From: Corynebacterium flavescens
GTDB lineage: Bacteria; Actinomycetota; Actinomycetes; Mycobacteriales; Mycobacteriaceae
Direction: 5' to 3'
Length of the DNA: 64,000 nucleotides
NCBI RefSeq assembly: GCF_008693105.1
Contig: NZ_VXKK01000018.1
Span: forward strand, 1-64,000
Shown here: piece after piece, positions 1-9,519 of the stretch
How the letters are laid out: every line of letters begins with the position of its first letter
Numbering within the stretch: position 1 is the stretch's first letter
The notes under the pieces: generated by a model
Seen by the model: the letters and a program-made list of their open reading frames with translations, nothing else
Database searches by the model: none
What the model was told of the DNA's origin: nothing
Translations under genes and position numbers: made by a program

Positions 1-169
1 CGATGTTTGACCTCACGGGCAACCGAACCCGGACGCGGTGATCGTCAACCGGGTCTTCGAGACGGCCTAACAACGCCCACACGCAGCGGCCATCAGGGAA
101 TGAGAAACTGAGTCTTCGCTGCTCTCCGCCCAACTTTGCAACAGCACCCTCTCTACAAAGGCCTTCCCA

Positions 170-1316
170 ATGTCTCTGCGTTTACCCCCTGAATCGCGCT
201 GCGTCCAAGTTCTTTCTCTCGTCCTAGCTTCGACCTTGTTCCTCAGTGCTTGCTCCAGGGATAAGGAACACGAATCCTCCATCCTTACTCCTGGCGAGAC
301 CACCACAGCCGCGGATCAGGGTGATGAAGACGCCGCCGCGGGCTCTGGGGCGGAGCAAGAGCAGCAAGCGGATACACTAGGTCAGGTACGCCAGGCCTAC
401 GCTGCGGTGCTGGACAACCCAGATTCATACACCTTTAACTACGAGACTCCTCCCAGTAGTTACTCGCTGGATAAGTATGAGTACACCATCGTTGAAGCTA
501 CAGGCGATGACCGTCCAGAATTGCTACTCAAGAAGTCCTACCGAGAGTTTTCTCCCGTCATCGTTGCGACGACCGCCTCTGATGACCCTGCGAGGGTAGT
601 GACATCCAAGGATGTTCTCCTGGAAGGCGCGGCTGGCGCTGGAGGAACTCGGCTGAGAATCCCTTGGCAACCCTTCAGGGGATGGGCTGTTTCAGGCCGT
701 ATAGCATTCTATCCAGCCAGACAAACGGCTTGAGACCTTCACTCTGAAAGGGGACCATTTAGTTTCCGTTGCGGACCAGTCATTTTCGATGGATGGCATT
801 GGCGAGTTTCCCGGCACCACCGAGCTCAATTGGCACGATAGCACTGACCGCTCCGGCGGCGGCCCGCGCCCAACCTTGGACTCGCAGCCTCAGGCGGCAG
901 CCAATACTCCTTCCGGAAACACCGGTGGCACTGGCGGTTCTAGTGTCGTAGTTGATGGAGCCACGACTCGCATGACCGGCATAGTGCGCAAGAAATCTGG
1001 CACGGAAGTTCTGGACGGCTTACCGGCAAATGGTCTTGAATCTCAGCTCAACAATGAATTCTGGATTCTGGAGTTTACGCCTCGTCAAGATGTAGCCGCT
1101 CAATCACCTGGAAGTGGCGTTCACACCAAACAGACCTATGGCGCTTCTTTGGCATCTTCCACGAGTAACCAGAACAGGGTCTCCGAACTGGCAGCCTTGG
1201 AGGGAAATACCGCGACGGTGACTGTTTCGAACAAGTGGTTATGGTGGCAGTCCGACGCCAGCCTGCCAATGGGAACGGTGCGCATTGGCGGCGACTATCA
1301 GATTGCAGCGTCTTAG
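170..1316 (+). pseudogene. Frameshifted lipoprotein gene
   Basis: The first part (170-733) encodes a signal peptide ending in a lipobox (LSAC, Cys about residue 28), then an acidic Ala/Glu/Gln linker and a folded region. That frame stops at 733. The other frame continues to 1316 with no gap in protein-like sequence (DKRLETFTLKG from about 720). The second frame has a stop at 702-704, so the shift must lie between about 705 and 733. A single-base change near 711-722 would rejoin them into one lipoprotein of about 380 residues. Function is not recognised; the style resembles corynebacterial hypothetical lipoproteins. It ends 5 bases from the convergent dcuC-type gene. It is either a real pseudogene or a sequencing error. 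Confidence 0.6.
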
Positions 1317-1321
1317 ATTTT

Positions 1322-2815
1322 CTAGCTGATAAACAGGAAGGCAAAGAGCGTATTTGCTATGGTCGCGGCGACCATGGGCACGCTGGTGCGCTTGACTAGT
1401 TGCAGAGGGTTGACCTTGATAGCGCCGGCGACGATGAGGACGGCGGCGTTGACAGGGGAGACTTGGCGCATCAGGTTGGATGTTCCCCATATAGCGGTCA
1501 GCATTTGTGGCCCGTGGATGGAAGTCTCCGCGGCCAGGCTGGGGACTACCTCGGAGAAGGCGAAGTAGGGGGCGGTGCCCGAGCCCGTGAGGGCCGCCAT
1601 CACTGCCGTGGCGAGGACGAAGATTAAGACGATGAAGACGGCGGCTCCGGAAGAGCCTTCGGTGGCGTCGATAAGCATGTCGATGACACCCATCTGTGTT
1701 ACTCCCTCGACGAGAATGGCGGCGGCGATTAGAAGCGAGACCACGCCCGCAGCCCCTTCGCCCAAGCCTTTGAAGAAGCAGGATAGCGAGGAAATGGACT
1801 CACTTATACTGCGGTGGCGGATTATCTCGATGAGAAGCGCGATAAACAGAGAAACAACAGTCACCGGAAGAATGTCGGCTTCGAAAGAGATAATGCCAGC
1901 ACGGTTGAGCACTGCGGAGACGACAATGAGCAGCAAGGGGAGCAGAGGCAGGAGCGCGTAGTAAGCGGGAAGACCTTCAGCCCGTTCCACCGCGCGGCGG
2001 GCAACAGCCTCAGATTCGCTTTCGTGATGCGGGGCAGGAGCAGCGTCCACGATTGGGTGAGATTCAGTGAGCACAGGACTATCTAGGGGCTCTGAATCAG
2101 CGGAAGCGTTGACGCCGGCGCTCACGGGGGATTGCTTGTGTTGGTCGGACTTGTCGCAGCGGCGTTGCCACCACATGTGGGCGGCGGCGGTGACGAGGAG
2201 CGCCGGGATAGTGGCCTTGGCCACGGAACCATAGACGTAGTTCGTCACGGATAGGCCGCTGAGCTCGGCGCCCTGGATGAGGCCCGCCTCCAATGGTGTG
2301 GGAATGATGGTGGAAGATGTCACCACGATGGCTGCCACCGTAAGGGGGCTCAAGCCGGCGGCGATGAGAGCGGGGAGAAGCGTGGCGACAAGGAGGAGGG
2401 AAAGCGCCGAGGCGGAGGGGATGACCAAGGAGAGCAATGAACCTATGAGGAAGCCCACCGGCACGAGCCAATAGCTACCATTAAATCGCTTGAGTGGTGA
2501 GGAGAGAATGACCACCGCCTTGGCATCGGCGCCGATGTGACGCATATAGGACACGAAGCCGAAAAGCACCATGATGGCCATGCCGATGCCGCTGAAGCGC
2601 GACTGGAATAGGGCCTCTATGACGAGGAGCTGGTCGTAGAAGGAATTGCCAGTGGCCTCAATGTCAGTGGTGCGCATGTCGGCGCGTCCGGTCAGGGCGG
2701 CGAGCATGAGGAGGATGACGCCGACGGAGAAAATGGCGGCGGCAGCGTGGACCTTTTTATAGATGAGCCAGGCAACTGCGACTATGGCAGCGATAGCTAT
2801 CAGGAGATACAGCAT
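1322..2815 (-). CDS. dcuC: DcuC-family C4-dicarboxylate transporter
   Basis: This 497-residue integral membrane protein has about 12 hydrophobic segments and a charged cytoplasmic loop at roughly residues 215-280. The halves carry the Ser/Thr/Pro-rich re-entrant patterns typical of the DcuC/ArsB-like ion transporter superfamily (VVTSSTIIPTPLEAG near 165-180; ALTGSGTAPYFAF in the second half). DcuC proteins exchange or export succinate, fumarate or malate across the cytoplasmic membrane, mostly in low oxygen. That family role is known; the substrate here is inferred. The gene stands alone, convergent with the broken lipoprotein gene, and has an 18-bp palindrome about 80 bases upstream of its start. 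It appears intact. Confidence 0.8.
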   Translation of the reverse strand: MLYLLIAIAAIVAVAWLIYKKVHAAAAIFSVGVILLMLAALTGRADMRTTDIEATGNSFYDQLLVIEALFQSRFSGIGMAIMVLFGFVSYMRHIGADAKAVVILSSPLKRFNGSYWLVPVGFLIGSLLSLVIPSASALSLLLVATLLPALIAAGLSPLTVAAIVVTSSTIIPTPLEAGLIQGAELSGLSVTNYVYGSVAKATIPALLVTAAAHMWWQRRCDKSDQHKQSPVSAGVNASADSEPLDSPVLTESHPIVDAAPAPHHESESEAVARRAVERAEGLPAYYALLPLLPLLLIVVSAVLNRAGIISFEADILPVTVVSLFIALLIEIIRHRSISESISSLSCFFKGLGEGAAGVVSLLIAAAILVEGVTQMGVIDMLIDATEGSSGAAVFIVLIFVLATAVMAALTGSGTAPYFAFSEVVPSLAAETSIHGPQMLTAIWGTSNLMRQVSPVNAAVLIVAGAIKVNPLQLVKRTSVPMVAATIANTLFAFLFIS

Positions 2816-2897
2816 CGCGAGAGGATCCTTCGCTAGAAAGCGGCGCGCGACCGAGATCTATGAGTGCAAAAGGGGCCGCAACGCTGGGCCAATAAGA

Positions 2898-2915
2898 AAG
2901 AGGTTATAACCTCTT
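2898..2915. promoter_or_regulatory. Perfect 18-bp palindrome upstream of dcuC
   Basis: Half-site AAGAGGTTA followed directly by its exact reverse complement TAACCTCTT. It lies in the 187-bp gap between dcuC (start 2815) and the end of the 152-residue membrane-protein gene (3003). No T-run follows, so it is more like a regulator operator for dcuC than a terminator. The regulator is unknown. Confidence 0.4.
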
Positions 2916-3002
2916 AGCTTCAGGATAACACCGGCGCGGGGCAGGCCGCGCGCCCACAGCATATAAAAATGGTGTGATTAATCTCTGCCGAAAATGGGGC
3001 TG

Positions 3003-3461
3003 CTAACGGGGCTGCTGCCGGGGGTCGCGCCGCGGCCGCCGCCGAGGGCGGGGAGAGGGCTCTGGAGCTGCGGGGCTGCGCAGATCGAGGGCGGCGATGG
3101 CGATGACGAAGAGGCTGACTACTGCTCCCACGGAGAGGGCGAAGGTGCCGATGCGGAAAGGGGTGGCGCCCACGCTGGTGATATTGCTGTAGATGTAGAT
3201 CCACACTGCCCAGCCGATGATCTGGGCGAGAGCCCCCAGTCCGGAGAGAATCCTCAGTCCGCGGCTGCGGGCCTGGGCCGGGGCAAAGAAATGGCGGGCG
3301 CAATCAACGAGCACTGCCAGGCTTAATGCGATACCAATGGTGCCAGAAAGGCGCACGGGAACGAGCGCGCTTCCGCCCAGGACCACGGGCAGGATGAAAG
3401 AGACGAATACGAAAAAGAACAGGATTACGTGGACTACGAGCGTGCGGACGGGGTACCTCAT
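3003..3461 (-). CDS. Small four-helix membrane protein
   Basis: This 152-residue protein has about four hydrophobic segments (near residues 8-30, 37-57, 75-92 and 105-128) and a strongly basic, Pro/Arg-rich C-terminal tail that should be cytoplasmic. Its start overlaps the end of the fructokinase gene by 4 bases (3458-3461), so the two are translationally coupled. No family is recognised. A link to sugar uptake is inferred only from this overlap. Confidence 0.7.
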   Translation of the reverse strand: MRYPVRTLVVHVILFFFVFVSFILPVVLGGSALVPVRLSGTIGIALSLAVLVDCARHFFAPAQARSRGLRILSGLGALAQIIGWAVWIYIYSNITSVGATPFRIGTFALSVGAVVSLFVIAIAALDLRSPAAPEPSPRPRRRPRRDPRQQPR

Positions 3462-4345
3462 GCTTGGAAGGCCTCCACTTCGGCACGTGTAGGAGGCTGC
3501 GCGCCAGTGCGCGAGACGGTAATCGCGGCAGCTTTGGCGGCGAATTCCAGAATCTTCTGCCAGTCATATTGGCTCAGGCGCTCCAGGGCATCGCGGTCGA
3601 GACCGCGTTCGTCGATGGTGGTGAGCAAGGCACCGAGGACGGCATCGCCGGCCCCGATGGTATCGGCCATTTCCACGGGGTAGGCGGGCAGTTGGAAGTC
3701 TGTCGTCCCAGCGACCACGCGTAGGCCGGCGCCGCCATCGGTGATAACCATGATCGGTACCTTCTTCAAGGCCGCTGGGCCGAGGAACTCCACCTCGTCG
3801 ACGGAGAGCTTGAGCAAGGTGACGTAGGGAAGCAGCTCCTGCAGGAAGGCGCGATGGGTTTCGGTGGCATAGAAGGGGCGAATATTGGGATCAAGGGCTA
3901 CGAGGGTGCCCTGGTGGGCGAACTCTCTGAGAAGGTTGGCGTAGCGCGAAGCCCCGGGCTCAAGGGCCAGGGATACGGTGCCGAAGCAGGCGATGTCGGC
4001 AGGGGCCAGGCGTGGTGCCACCAGGCGGTCGGCGGTGCCTTCCGTGTAGAAGGTATAGGAGGCAGAACCGTCGGGGTCGATGGTGGTTACCGCGAGAGTG
4101 GTGGGCTCGTCACCGCGCTGTACCCAGGTGGTGTCGATGCCTTCCCTTTCCAGGGCGGCGACGAGTTCGCGTCCGAAGCCGTCGGTGGAAAGCCGCGATT
4201 GAAAGGCGACATCCGCGCCGAGGCGTGCGGCCGCAATGGCCACGTTGAAAGGGCCACCGCCGAGCGCGGGGGTGAGGTCGTTGAGGCTACCCGGGGCGAC
4301 CGGCACGAGATCGACTACACCTTCGCCGCACACATGAATCGTCAT
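3458..4345 (-). CDS. scrK: Fructokinase, PfkB family
   Basis: PfkB/ribokinase fold. The N-terminal substrate-binding signature GGGPFNVAIAAARLG is near residues 30-45, and the C-terminal anion-hole and catalytic-Asp signature DTIGAGDAVLGALL near 235. The protein phosphorylates fructose to fructose 6-phosphate in the cytoplasm. The neighbouring sucrose-6-phosphate hydrolase would release that fructose. The chosen start gives MTIHVCGEGVVDLVP, where the domain normally begins; an ATG three codons upstream (4354) is also possible. The longest frame, from 4399, would run into the divergent hydrolase gene. The gene is intact, unlike the sucrose permease gene of the same locus. Confidence 0.85.
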   Translation of the reverse strand: MTIHVCGEGVVDLVPVAPGSLNDLTPALGGGPFNVAIAAARLGADVAFQSRLSTDGFGRELVAALEREGIDTTWVQRGDEPTTLAVTTIDPDGSASYTFYTEGTADRLVAPRLAPADIACFGTVSLALEPGASRYANLLREFAHQGTLVALDPNIRPFYATETHRAFLQELLPYVTLLKLSVDEVEFLGPAALKKVPIMVITDGGAGLRVVAGTTDFQLPAYPVEMADTIGAGDAVLGALLTTIDERGLDRDALERLSQYDWQKILEFAAKAAAITVSRTGAQPPTRAEVEAFQA

Positions 4346-4366
4346 AAATTCCATAGTATCGGGACT

Positions 4367-5734
4367 GTGTCCAAAGAATCGACGCAACAAGCAAACCAAC
4401 GCTTAAACTATCGGCCAAACTTTCACCTCTCCCCGCCGCAGGGCCGGCTCAATGATCCCAACGGGATCTTCCTCGAAGGCGATACGCTGCACACCTACTA
4501 CCAACACGACCCGGGGTTCCCGCATGCGCCCAAGCGCACCGGCTGGGGTCATGCCACCACCAGTTTGAGTAGTGCGCGTCCGTGGACGCACCACCCGGAT
4601 GCGCTCTACCCGGACCTGCCCTATGACAAAGACGGCTGCTATTCAGGGGGAGCAGCGTTGGAAGAAGGGGAGGTTTGGCTCTTCTATACGGGAAACCTTA
4701 AACAGGAAGGCCGGCGCATCCCCTCCCAGAATCGGGTCCGTGCACTGGATCCCGCAGGCCCGGAGGGCGGCTTCTACCAGCGGGATCCGGGCAATCCTTT
4801 GATCCCAGATGCGCCTGAGGGCTACACCGGGCACTTTAGGGACCCGCACCTGAGCCGTATAGAGGGCGGATGGCGCATGGTGCTGGGCGTGCAGACACAG
4901 CAGGAGGCTGGCACTGTTGTGCTCTATCACTCCCCGGATCTTGAGCGCTGGGATCTGGAAGGGGAAATGCGCTTCGATCTATCCGCCGCGCGCCCCGGAC
5001 TTAGCCCGGATCTGCTTCCCGGCGGCTACATGTGGGAGTGTCCTAACCTCCTGACCTTAAAGGATAAGGCGACGGGTAAGGACAAAAACGTCCTCATCTT
5101 CTGCCCACAGGGATTGGAGCGCCGCGACATCGACGGGCAGACCCACTATGCTTCCTCTGATCAGTGTGGCTACATCGTCGGCCACCTCGAGGGCACGGTG
5201 TTCCATGTCGAGCGCGGCTTTAGCGAGCTCGACTATGGGCACGAGTTCTATGCGCCGCAGGCGGTGGAGGTGGGCAATGGCGAGGCCCTGCTTTTGGCTT
5301 GGGTCGGCCTGCCCGCGCAGGATGAGGCACCGACCCTCGAGCAAGGCTGGGTGCATTGTTTGAGCTTGCCGCGCCGGGTTTGGCTGGAGGGAGGCCGGCT
5401 GCGTCAGTTGCCTTGGTGGGAGGAGGTGCCAGAGATTAACACGGGAGCCCGAGAGGGCTTCGGTTCCACGGTGGTGGCGGAGTCCGAGACTGCTGGTGCC
5501 TTCGCGCTTGTCGACGACGCTGGGAACGACGTCCTTCTCGTCGAGTCGGGCGGGGGAGTAGTGCGCATCACCCGTGGTCAAGGCACACGATGCATCGCGT
5601 GTGCGGATCCCCAGCTGCGCCTTATCGCAGACGGCAGCGTGGCGGAGATCTTCGCGGCGGGAGGTGACATCAGCGCCGCCGTGGCCGTCTACGGCGAGGA
5701 CAGGTGCCGGTGGAGGGGATGGGAGCGGCGCTAA
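4367..5734 (+). CDS. scrB: Sucrose-6-phosphate hydrolase, GH32
   Basis: Five-bladed beta-propeller GH32 enzyme with all three catalytic motifs: LNDPNG (nucleophile Asp, near residue 27), FRDPHL (transition-state stabiliser) and WECPNL (acid/base Glu). It cleaves sucrose 6-phosphate from the PTS into glucose 6-phosphate and fructose. At about 455 residues it has normal length. The start is uncertain. GTG at 4367 avoids overlapping the divergent fructokinase gene; an in-frame ATG at 4334 would overlap it. The gap between the two starts is only about 20 bases, so their promoters must lie inside each other's 5' ends. The sucrose permease gene follows after 125 bases. Confidence 0.85.
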   Translation: MSKESTQQANQRLNYRPNFHLSPPQGRLNDPNGIFLEGDTLHTYYQHDPGFPHAPKRTGWGHATTSLSSARPWTHHPDALYPDLPYDKDGCYSGGAALEEGEVWLFYTGNLKQEGRRIPSQNRVRALDPAGPEGGFYQRDPGNPLIPDAPEGYTGHFRDPHLSRIEGGWRMVLGVQTQQEAGTVVLYHSPDLERWDLEGEMRFDLSAARPGLSPDLLPGGYMWECPNLLTLKDKATGKDKNVLIFCPQGLERRDIDGQTHYASSDQCGYIVGHLEGTVFHVERGFSELDYGHEFYAPQAVEVGNGEALLLAWVGLPAQDEAPTLEQGWVHCLSLPRRVWLEGGRLRQLPWWEEVPEINTGAREGFGSTVVAESETAGAFALVDDAGNDVLLVESGGGVVRITRGQGTRCIACADPQLRLIADGSVAEIFAAGGDISAAVAVYGEDRCRWRGWERR

Positions 5735-5859
5735 GTAGGTCACACTTAGAACAAGAAATGGCCCAGACCTAGCCAAGCCATATATGCCTTGTGTCTAATA
5801 GAGCGTATGTAGTTTGTTTTCCTACGAAGCTCTTATCGTTTAGGCAGGGAGAAGACATA

Positions 5860-7916
5860 ACGGACCATAGGGAAGTCGCCGTCCGCACGCTTAAGGCGTT
5901 GGGCGGTGAGGATAATATCGTGGGCTTGGCGCATTGCGCTACCCGCCTGCGTTTGGTGCTCAAGGATTCAAAAAGGTCGATACCAAGGCCCTCGAAGCCG
6001 ATCCGGATCTCAAAGGCATCTTTGAGGCCGGCGGCATGTTTCAGGTCATCGTCGGCCCCGGAGACGTGAACCACGTCTTCGAGGAGATCAACAAGATGAC
6101 CTCGAAGGACATCGCGGTATCGACGGACAAGCTCAAGGACATCGCCGCCAATTCCGGAAACTGGTTCTCCCGCGCCATCAAGGTCTTGGCTGACATCTTC
6201 GTCCCGCTGATCCCGATCCTGGTTGGTGGCGGTCTGTTGATGGCGCTCAACAACGTCTTGACCGCACAAGGGCTCTTTGGCGCCCAGTCAATCATCGCGC
6301 GCGTTCCTGCCTTGGGGGATGTAGCCGGGCTCATTAACCTCTTGGCTTCTGCGCCCTTTGCCTTCCTGCCCGTGTTGGTGGGCTTTACCGCTACGAAGCG
6401 CTTTGGCGGCAATGCGTTCTTAGGCGCCGGCGTGGCAATGGCGATGGTTATGCCTAGCTTGGTTAATGGCTATGACGTGGCTCAAACCATCGAGGCCGGC
6501 GACATGACCTACTGGAATATCTTCGGGTTGGACGTGGCGCAGGCCGGCTATCAGGGATCCATCCTGCCCACCCTGGTCATCTCGTGGATTCTGGCCACGA
6601 TTGAGAAGTTCTTCCACAGGCACTTCAAGGGCACCGTGGACTTCATGCTCACCCCGCTGCTGACGCTGCTCATCACCGGCTTCATTACCTTCGTGGCCAT
6701 TGGCCCGGTGCTGCGCACGGCCGGCGAATGGCTGGGTCTGGGCCTGGCCAACCTCTATGAGTTCGCGGGTCCCGTCGGCGGATTCCTCTTCGGCTTGGTG
6801 TACTCGCCGATTGTTATCACCGGCCTGCACCAATCCTTCCCACCCATCGAGTTCATGCTGTGGGAACATGGCGGTTCCTTCATCTTTGCCACGGCCTCGA
6901 TGGCAAATATCGCCCAGGGCGGCGTCGCTCTGGCCGTCTACTTCCTGGCTAAGAGCGAGAAGCTCAAGGGTCTTTCTGGTGCCTCGGGCGTCTCCGCCCT
7001 CTTTGGAATTACCGAGCCGGCTATCTTCGGTGTCAACCTGCGTCTGCGCTGGCCCTTCTTCATCGGCATGGGTGCCTCCGCTGTGGCCTCCATGCTGGTG
7101 GCAATCCTCGACGTTAAGGCCACTGCTCTCGGCGCGGCCGGGTTCATTGGCTTCGTCTCCATGCGCCCGACCGATATTCCTAACTTCTTCATCTGCGCCA
7201 TCGTCTCGCTGGCCATCTCCTTCACGGGCGCCTACTTCTACGGCCGGTACATGATTTCCAAGAACGGTTCCATTGATCCAGATGAGGTGGGGGCCGCCCC
7301 CGCGGACTCCGCTGAGGCTGGAGCCGCAGGATCTGGTGAGTTCATAGAGCCTGCGCCCGATGCCTTTGTCATCTCCTCGCCGCTGGAAGGCAAGGCCATT
7401 CCGCTCTCCGAGGTCTCAGACCCCATGTTCGCGGCCGGGAAGCTGGGTGACGGTGTGGCCGTTGAGCCCACCGTGGGCAAGCTCGTGGCACCTATCGACG
7501 GCAAGGTGACGGTGACCTTCCCCTCCAAGCATGCCTAAGCCATCCGCGGTGAGGATGCGCACGGCAATCCCGTTGACGTGCTCATGCACATTGGTTTCGA
7601 CACGGTCAACCTGAAGGGGCAGTACTTCACCTCGGCGATCAGCAAGAATGACATCATCTGCCGTGGCCAGGTGCTAGCCGAGTTCGACATCGATGGCATC
7701 AAGAAAGCCGGCTACTCCGTAACCACGCCGGTGGTCATCTCCAACTCCAAGAAGACCGGAAGGGTTTTGCCTGGACATGACTTCAAAGCAGGGGAGGAGA
7801 TCGACTTCTCCCAGGAGCTCATGTGCGTTGATCCGCGCGTTGAGGAGGAGAAGCCTGGAAAGGACTCGGGGACGGAAGTAGATAAGGATATAGAAAAGGA
7901 AAAGGACCCCGTTTAG
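5860..7916 (+). pseudogene. ptsS: Sucrose PTS EIIBCA permease, three lesions
   Basis: The full length resembles the corynebacterial sucrose PTS permease: an EIIB domain (phospho-Cys in LAHCATRLR), an EIIC domain of about 10 membrane segments (GITEPAIFGVNLRLR near the end) and a C-terminal EIIA domain (HIGFDTVNL). Three defects are visible. The codon where the family begins Met-Asp-His is ACG (5860-5862), 6-8 bases after a good GGAGA ribosome site, and no other start is evident. A run of five A (5970-5974) shifts the frame after LRLVLKD; six A would restore DSKKVDTK. A TAA at 7536-7538 sits in the EIIA motif KHA-stop-AIR, where the family has an aromatic residue. scrB and scrK stay open, so transport is the failed step unless reads contradict this. 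Confidence 0.8.
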
Positions 7917-8123
7917 GAATTTGGAGAGCAGGTCCACGCTGTGGTTGAATGGCAGAGTTGCATTTAGCCGGTCGCTGTATGCGGTGCGTTTCCGAACCAC
8001 AGCTTCGACCCACCCTCGACCTCGTTTCGGGGACGTTGTAGTGCTAGTGCCACTTAAAGCAATAAGACCAGGTGCGTCAAGGCCGGAAATCTTACGCACA
8101 TAATCCAGGTCAGGAGACCCACA

Positions 8124-8492
8124 GTGATTCAGCAAGAATCGCGTCTGCGCGTCGCCGACAACTCTGGTGCACGGGAAATCCTGTGCATCCGTGTCCTCGG
8201 CGGCTCGATCCGACGTTTCGCTGGCATTGGTGACGTCATCGTCGCCACTGTCAAGGATGCCGTCCCCGGCGGCAACGTGAAGGAGGGTGACGTCGTCAAG
8301 GCTGTCATCGTCCGCGCCAAGAAGGAATCCCGTCGTCCGGACGGTTCCTACATTCGCTTCGATGAGAACGCTGCTGTTCTCCTCAAGGGCGACAACGAGC
8401 CTCGTGGTACCCGTATTTTCGGACCAGTCGCTCGCGAGCTTCGTGACAAGAAGTTCATGAAGATCGTTTCTCTCGCTCCGGAGGTGATCTAA
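8124..8492 (+). CDS. rplN: Ribosomal protein uL14
   Basis: This 122-residue 50S protein starts at GTG ([16 protein letters not shown]), the conserved uL14 N-terminus. It binds 23S rRNA and forms a bridge to the small subunit. It opens a short rplN-rplX-rplE unit, separate here from the S10-type genes that precede it in most bacteria. The 207-bp gap upstream (7917-8123) has no gene and probably holds its promoter and leader. Confidence 0.97.
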   Translation: MIQQESRLRVADNSGAREILCIRVLGGSIRRFAGIGDVIVATVKDAVPGGNVKEGDVVKAVIVRAKKESRRPDGSYIRFDENAAVLLKGDNEPRGTRIFGPVARELRDKKFMKIVSLAPEVI

Positions 8493-8496
8493 TCTT

Positions 8497-8811
8497 ATGA
8501 AGATTCATAAGGGAGATATGGTGATTGTCATTTCGGGCCCCGATAAGGGCGCGAAGGGCAAGGTCATCGAAGCATATCCAAAGCGCGATAAGGTCCTCGT
8601 TGAGGGCGTAAACCGCGTCAAGAAGCACGTTGCAAACTCCGCTACCGAGCGTGGCGCCGAGTCCGGTGGAATCGTCACCCAGGAAGCTCCAATCCACGTT
8701 TCTAACGTTGCGATTGTTGATTCCGAGGGTAACCCGACCCGCGTGGGCTACCGCTTTGACGACAACGGCAAGAAAGTCCGTGTCGCGCGTAGCAACGGGA
8801 AGGACATCTAA
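8497..8811 (+). CDS. rplX: Ribosomal protein uL24
   Basis: This 104-residue 50S assembly-initiator protein has the N-terminal KOW motif ([19 protein letters not shown]). It follows rplN after 4 bases and precedes rplE by 2, so all three are co-transcribed and probably coupled in translation. Confidence 0.97.
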   Translation: MKIHKGDMVIVISGPDKGAKGKVIEAYPKRDKVLVEGVNRVKKHVANSATERGAESGGIVTQEAPIHVSNVAIVDSEGNPTRVGYRFDDNGKKVRVARSNGKDI

Positions 8812-8813
8812 TC

Positions 8814-9365
8814 ATGAGCGAGAACTACACCCCGCGTCTTAAGACTCGCTACCGCGAGGAAATCAAGAAGACCCTCAATGACGAGTTCAACTACGACAAC
8901 GTCATGCAGATCCCCTCCGTCACCAAGGTTGTTGTCAACATGGGTGTCGGCGAGGCTGCTCGCGACTCGAAGCTCATCAACGGCGCTCTGGCGGATCTGA
9001 CCGCGATTACCGGTCAGAAGCCTCAGCTGCGTCGCGCACGCAAGTCGATCGCTAACTTCAAGCTGCGCGAGGGCATGCCCATCGGTGCACGCGTTACCCT
9101 GCGCGGCGACCGCATGTGGGAGTTCCTCGACCGCCTGCTGACCATCGCCCTGCCGCGTATCCGTGACTTCCGTGGTCTTTCGGATCAGCAGTTCGACGGC
9201 AATGGTAACTACACCTTCGGCCTTTCCGAGCAGTCCATGTTCTACGAGATCGACATCGACCAGATTGACCGCCCCCGTGGTATGGACATCACCGTCGTTA
9301 CCACCGCTACCAATGACGATGAAGGCCGCCGCCTCCTCAAGGAGCTTGGCTTCCCGTTCAAGTAA
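8814..9365 (+). CDS. rplE: Ribosomal protein uL5
   Basis: This 183-residue 50S central-protuberance protein binds 5S rRNA and contacts P-site tRNA. Diagnostic stretches are [13 protein letters not shown] and [15 protein letters not shown]. It is the last gene before a strong terminator at 9384, so the spc operon is interrupted here. The next spc gene, rpsH, starts 3.5 kb further on with its own leader. Confidence 0.97.
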   Translation: MSENYTPRLKTRYREEIKKTLNDEFNYDNVMQIPSVTKVVVNMGVGEAARDSKLINGALADLTAITGQKPQLRRARKSIANFKLREGMPIGARVTLRGDRMWEFLDRLLTIALPRIRDFRGLSDQQFDGNGNYTFGLSEQSMFYEIDIDQIDRPRGMDITVVTTATNDDEGRRLLKELGFPFK

Positions 9366-9383
9366 AAGCGGAACTAGTACAAG

Positions 9384-9446
9384 AAGTCCCAGTTTCTCTC
9401 TCCCCTTAGCCATGTGGCTGGGGGAGAAAGAGGCTGGGACTTTTTG
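9384..9446 (+). terminator. Terminator after rplE
   Basis: A long inverted repeat, AAGTCCCAG...TCTCCCC pairing with GGGGGAGA...CTGGGACTT, is followed by TTTTT. It closes the rplN-rplX-rplE unit before the inserted FNT gene. Confidence 0.85.
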
Positions 9447-9519
9447 CTGTCTTTGGCAGTGAGGATTGGGCCTAACAGGTAGCGTTGATGAAGGTTAGTG
9501 CTCGAGAAGAAGGACGCGA

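Noticed and set aside
1..70. Possible C-terminal end of a gene (PDAVIVNRVFETA before TAA at 68-70)
   Set aside because: The frame has a stop at 8-10 and too little sequence is present to identify a protein. It may be a frameshifted gene end, but this cannot be supported.
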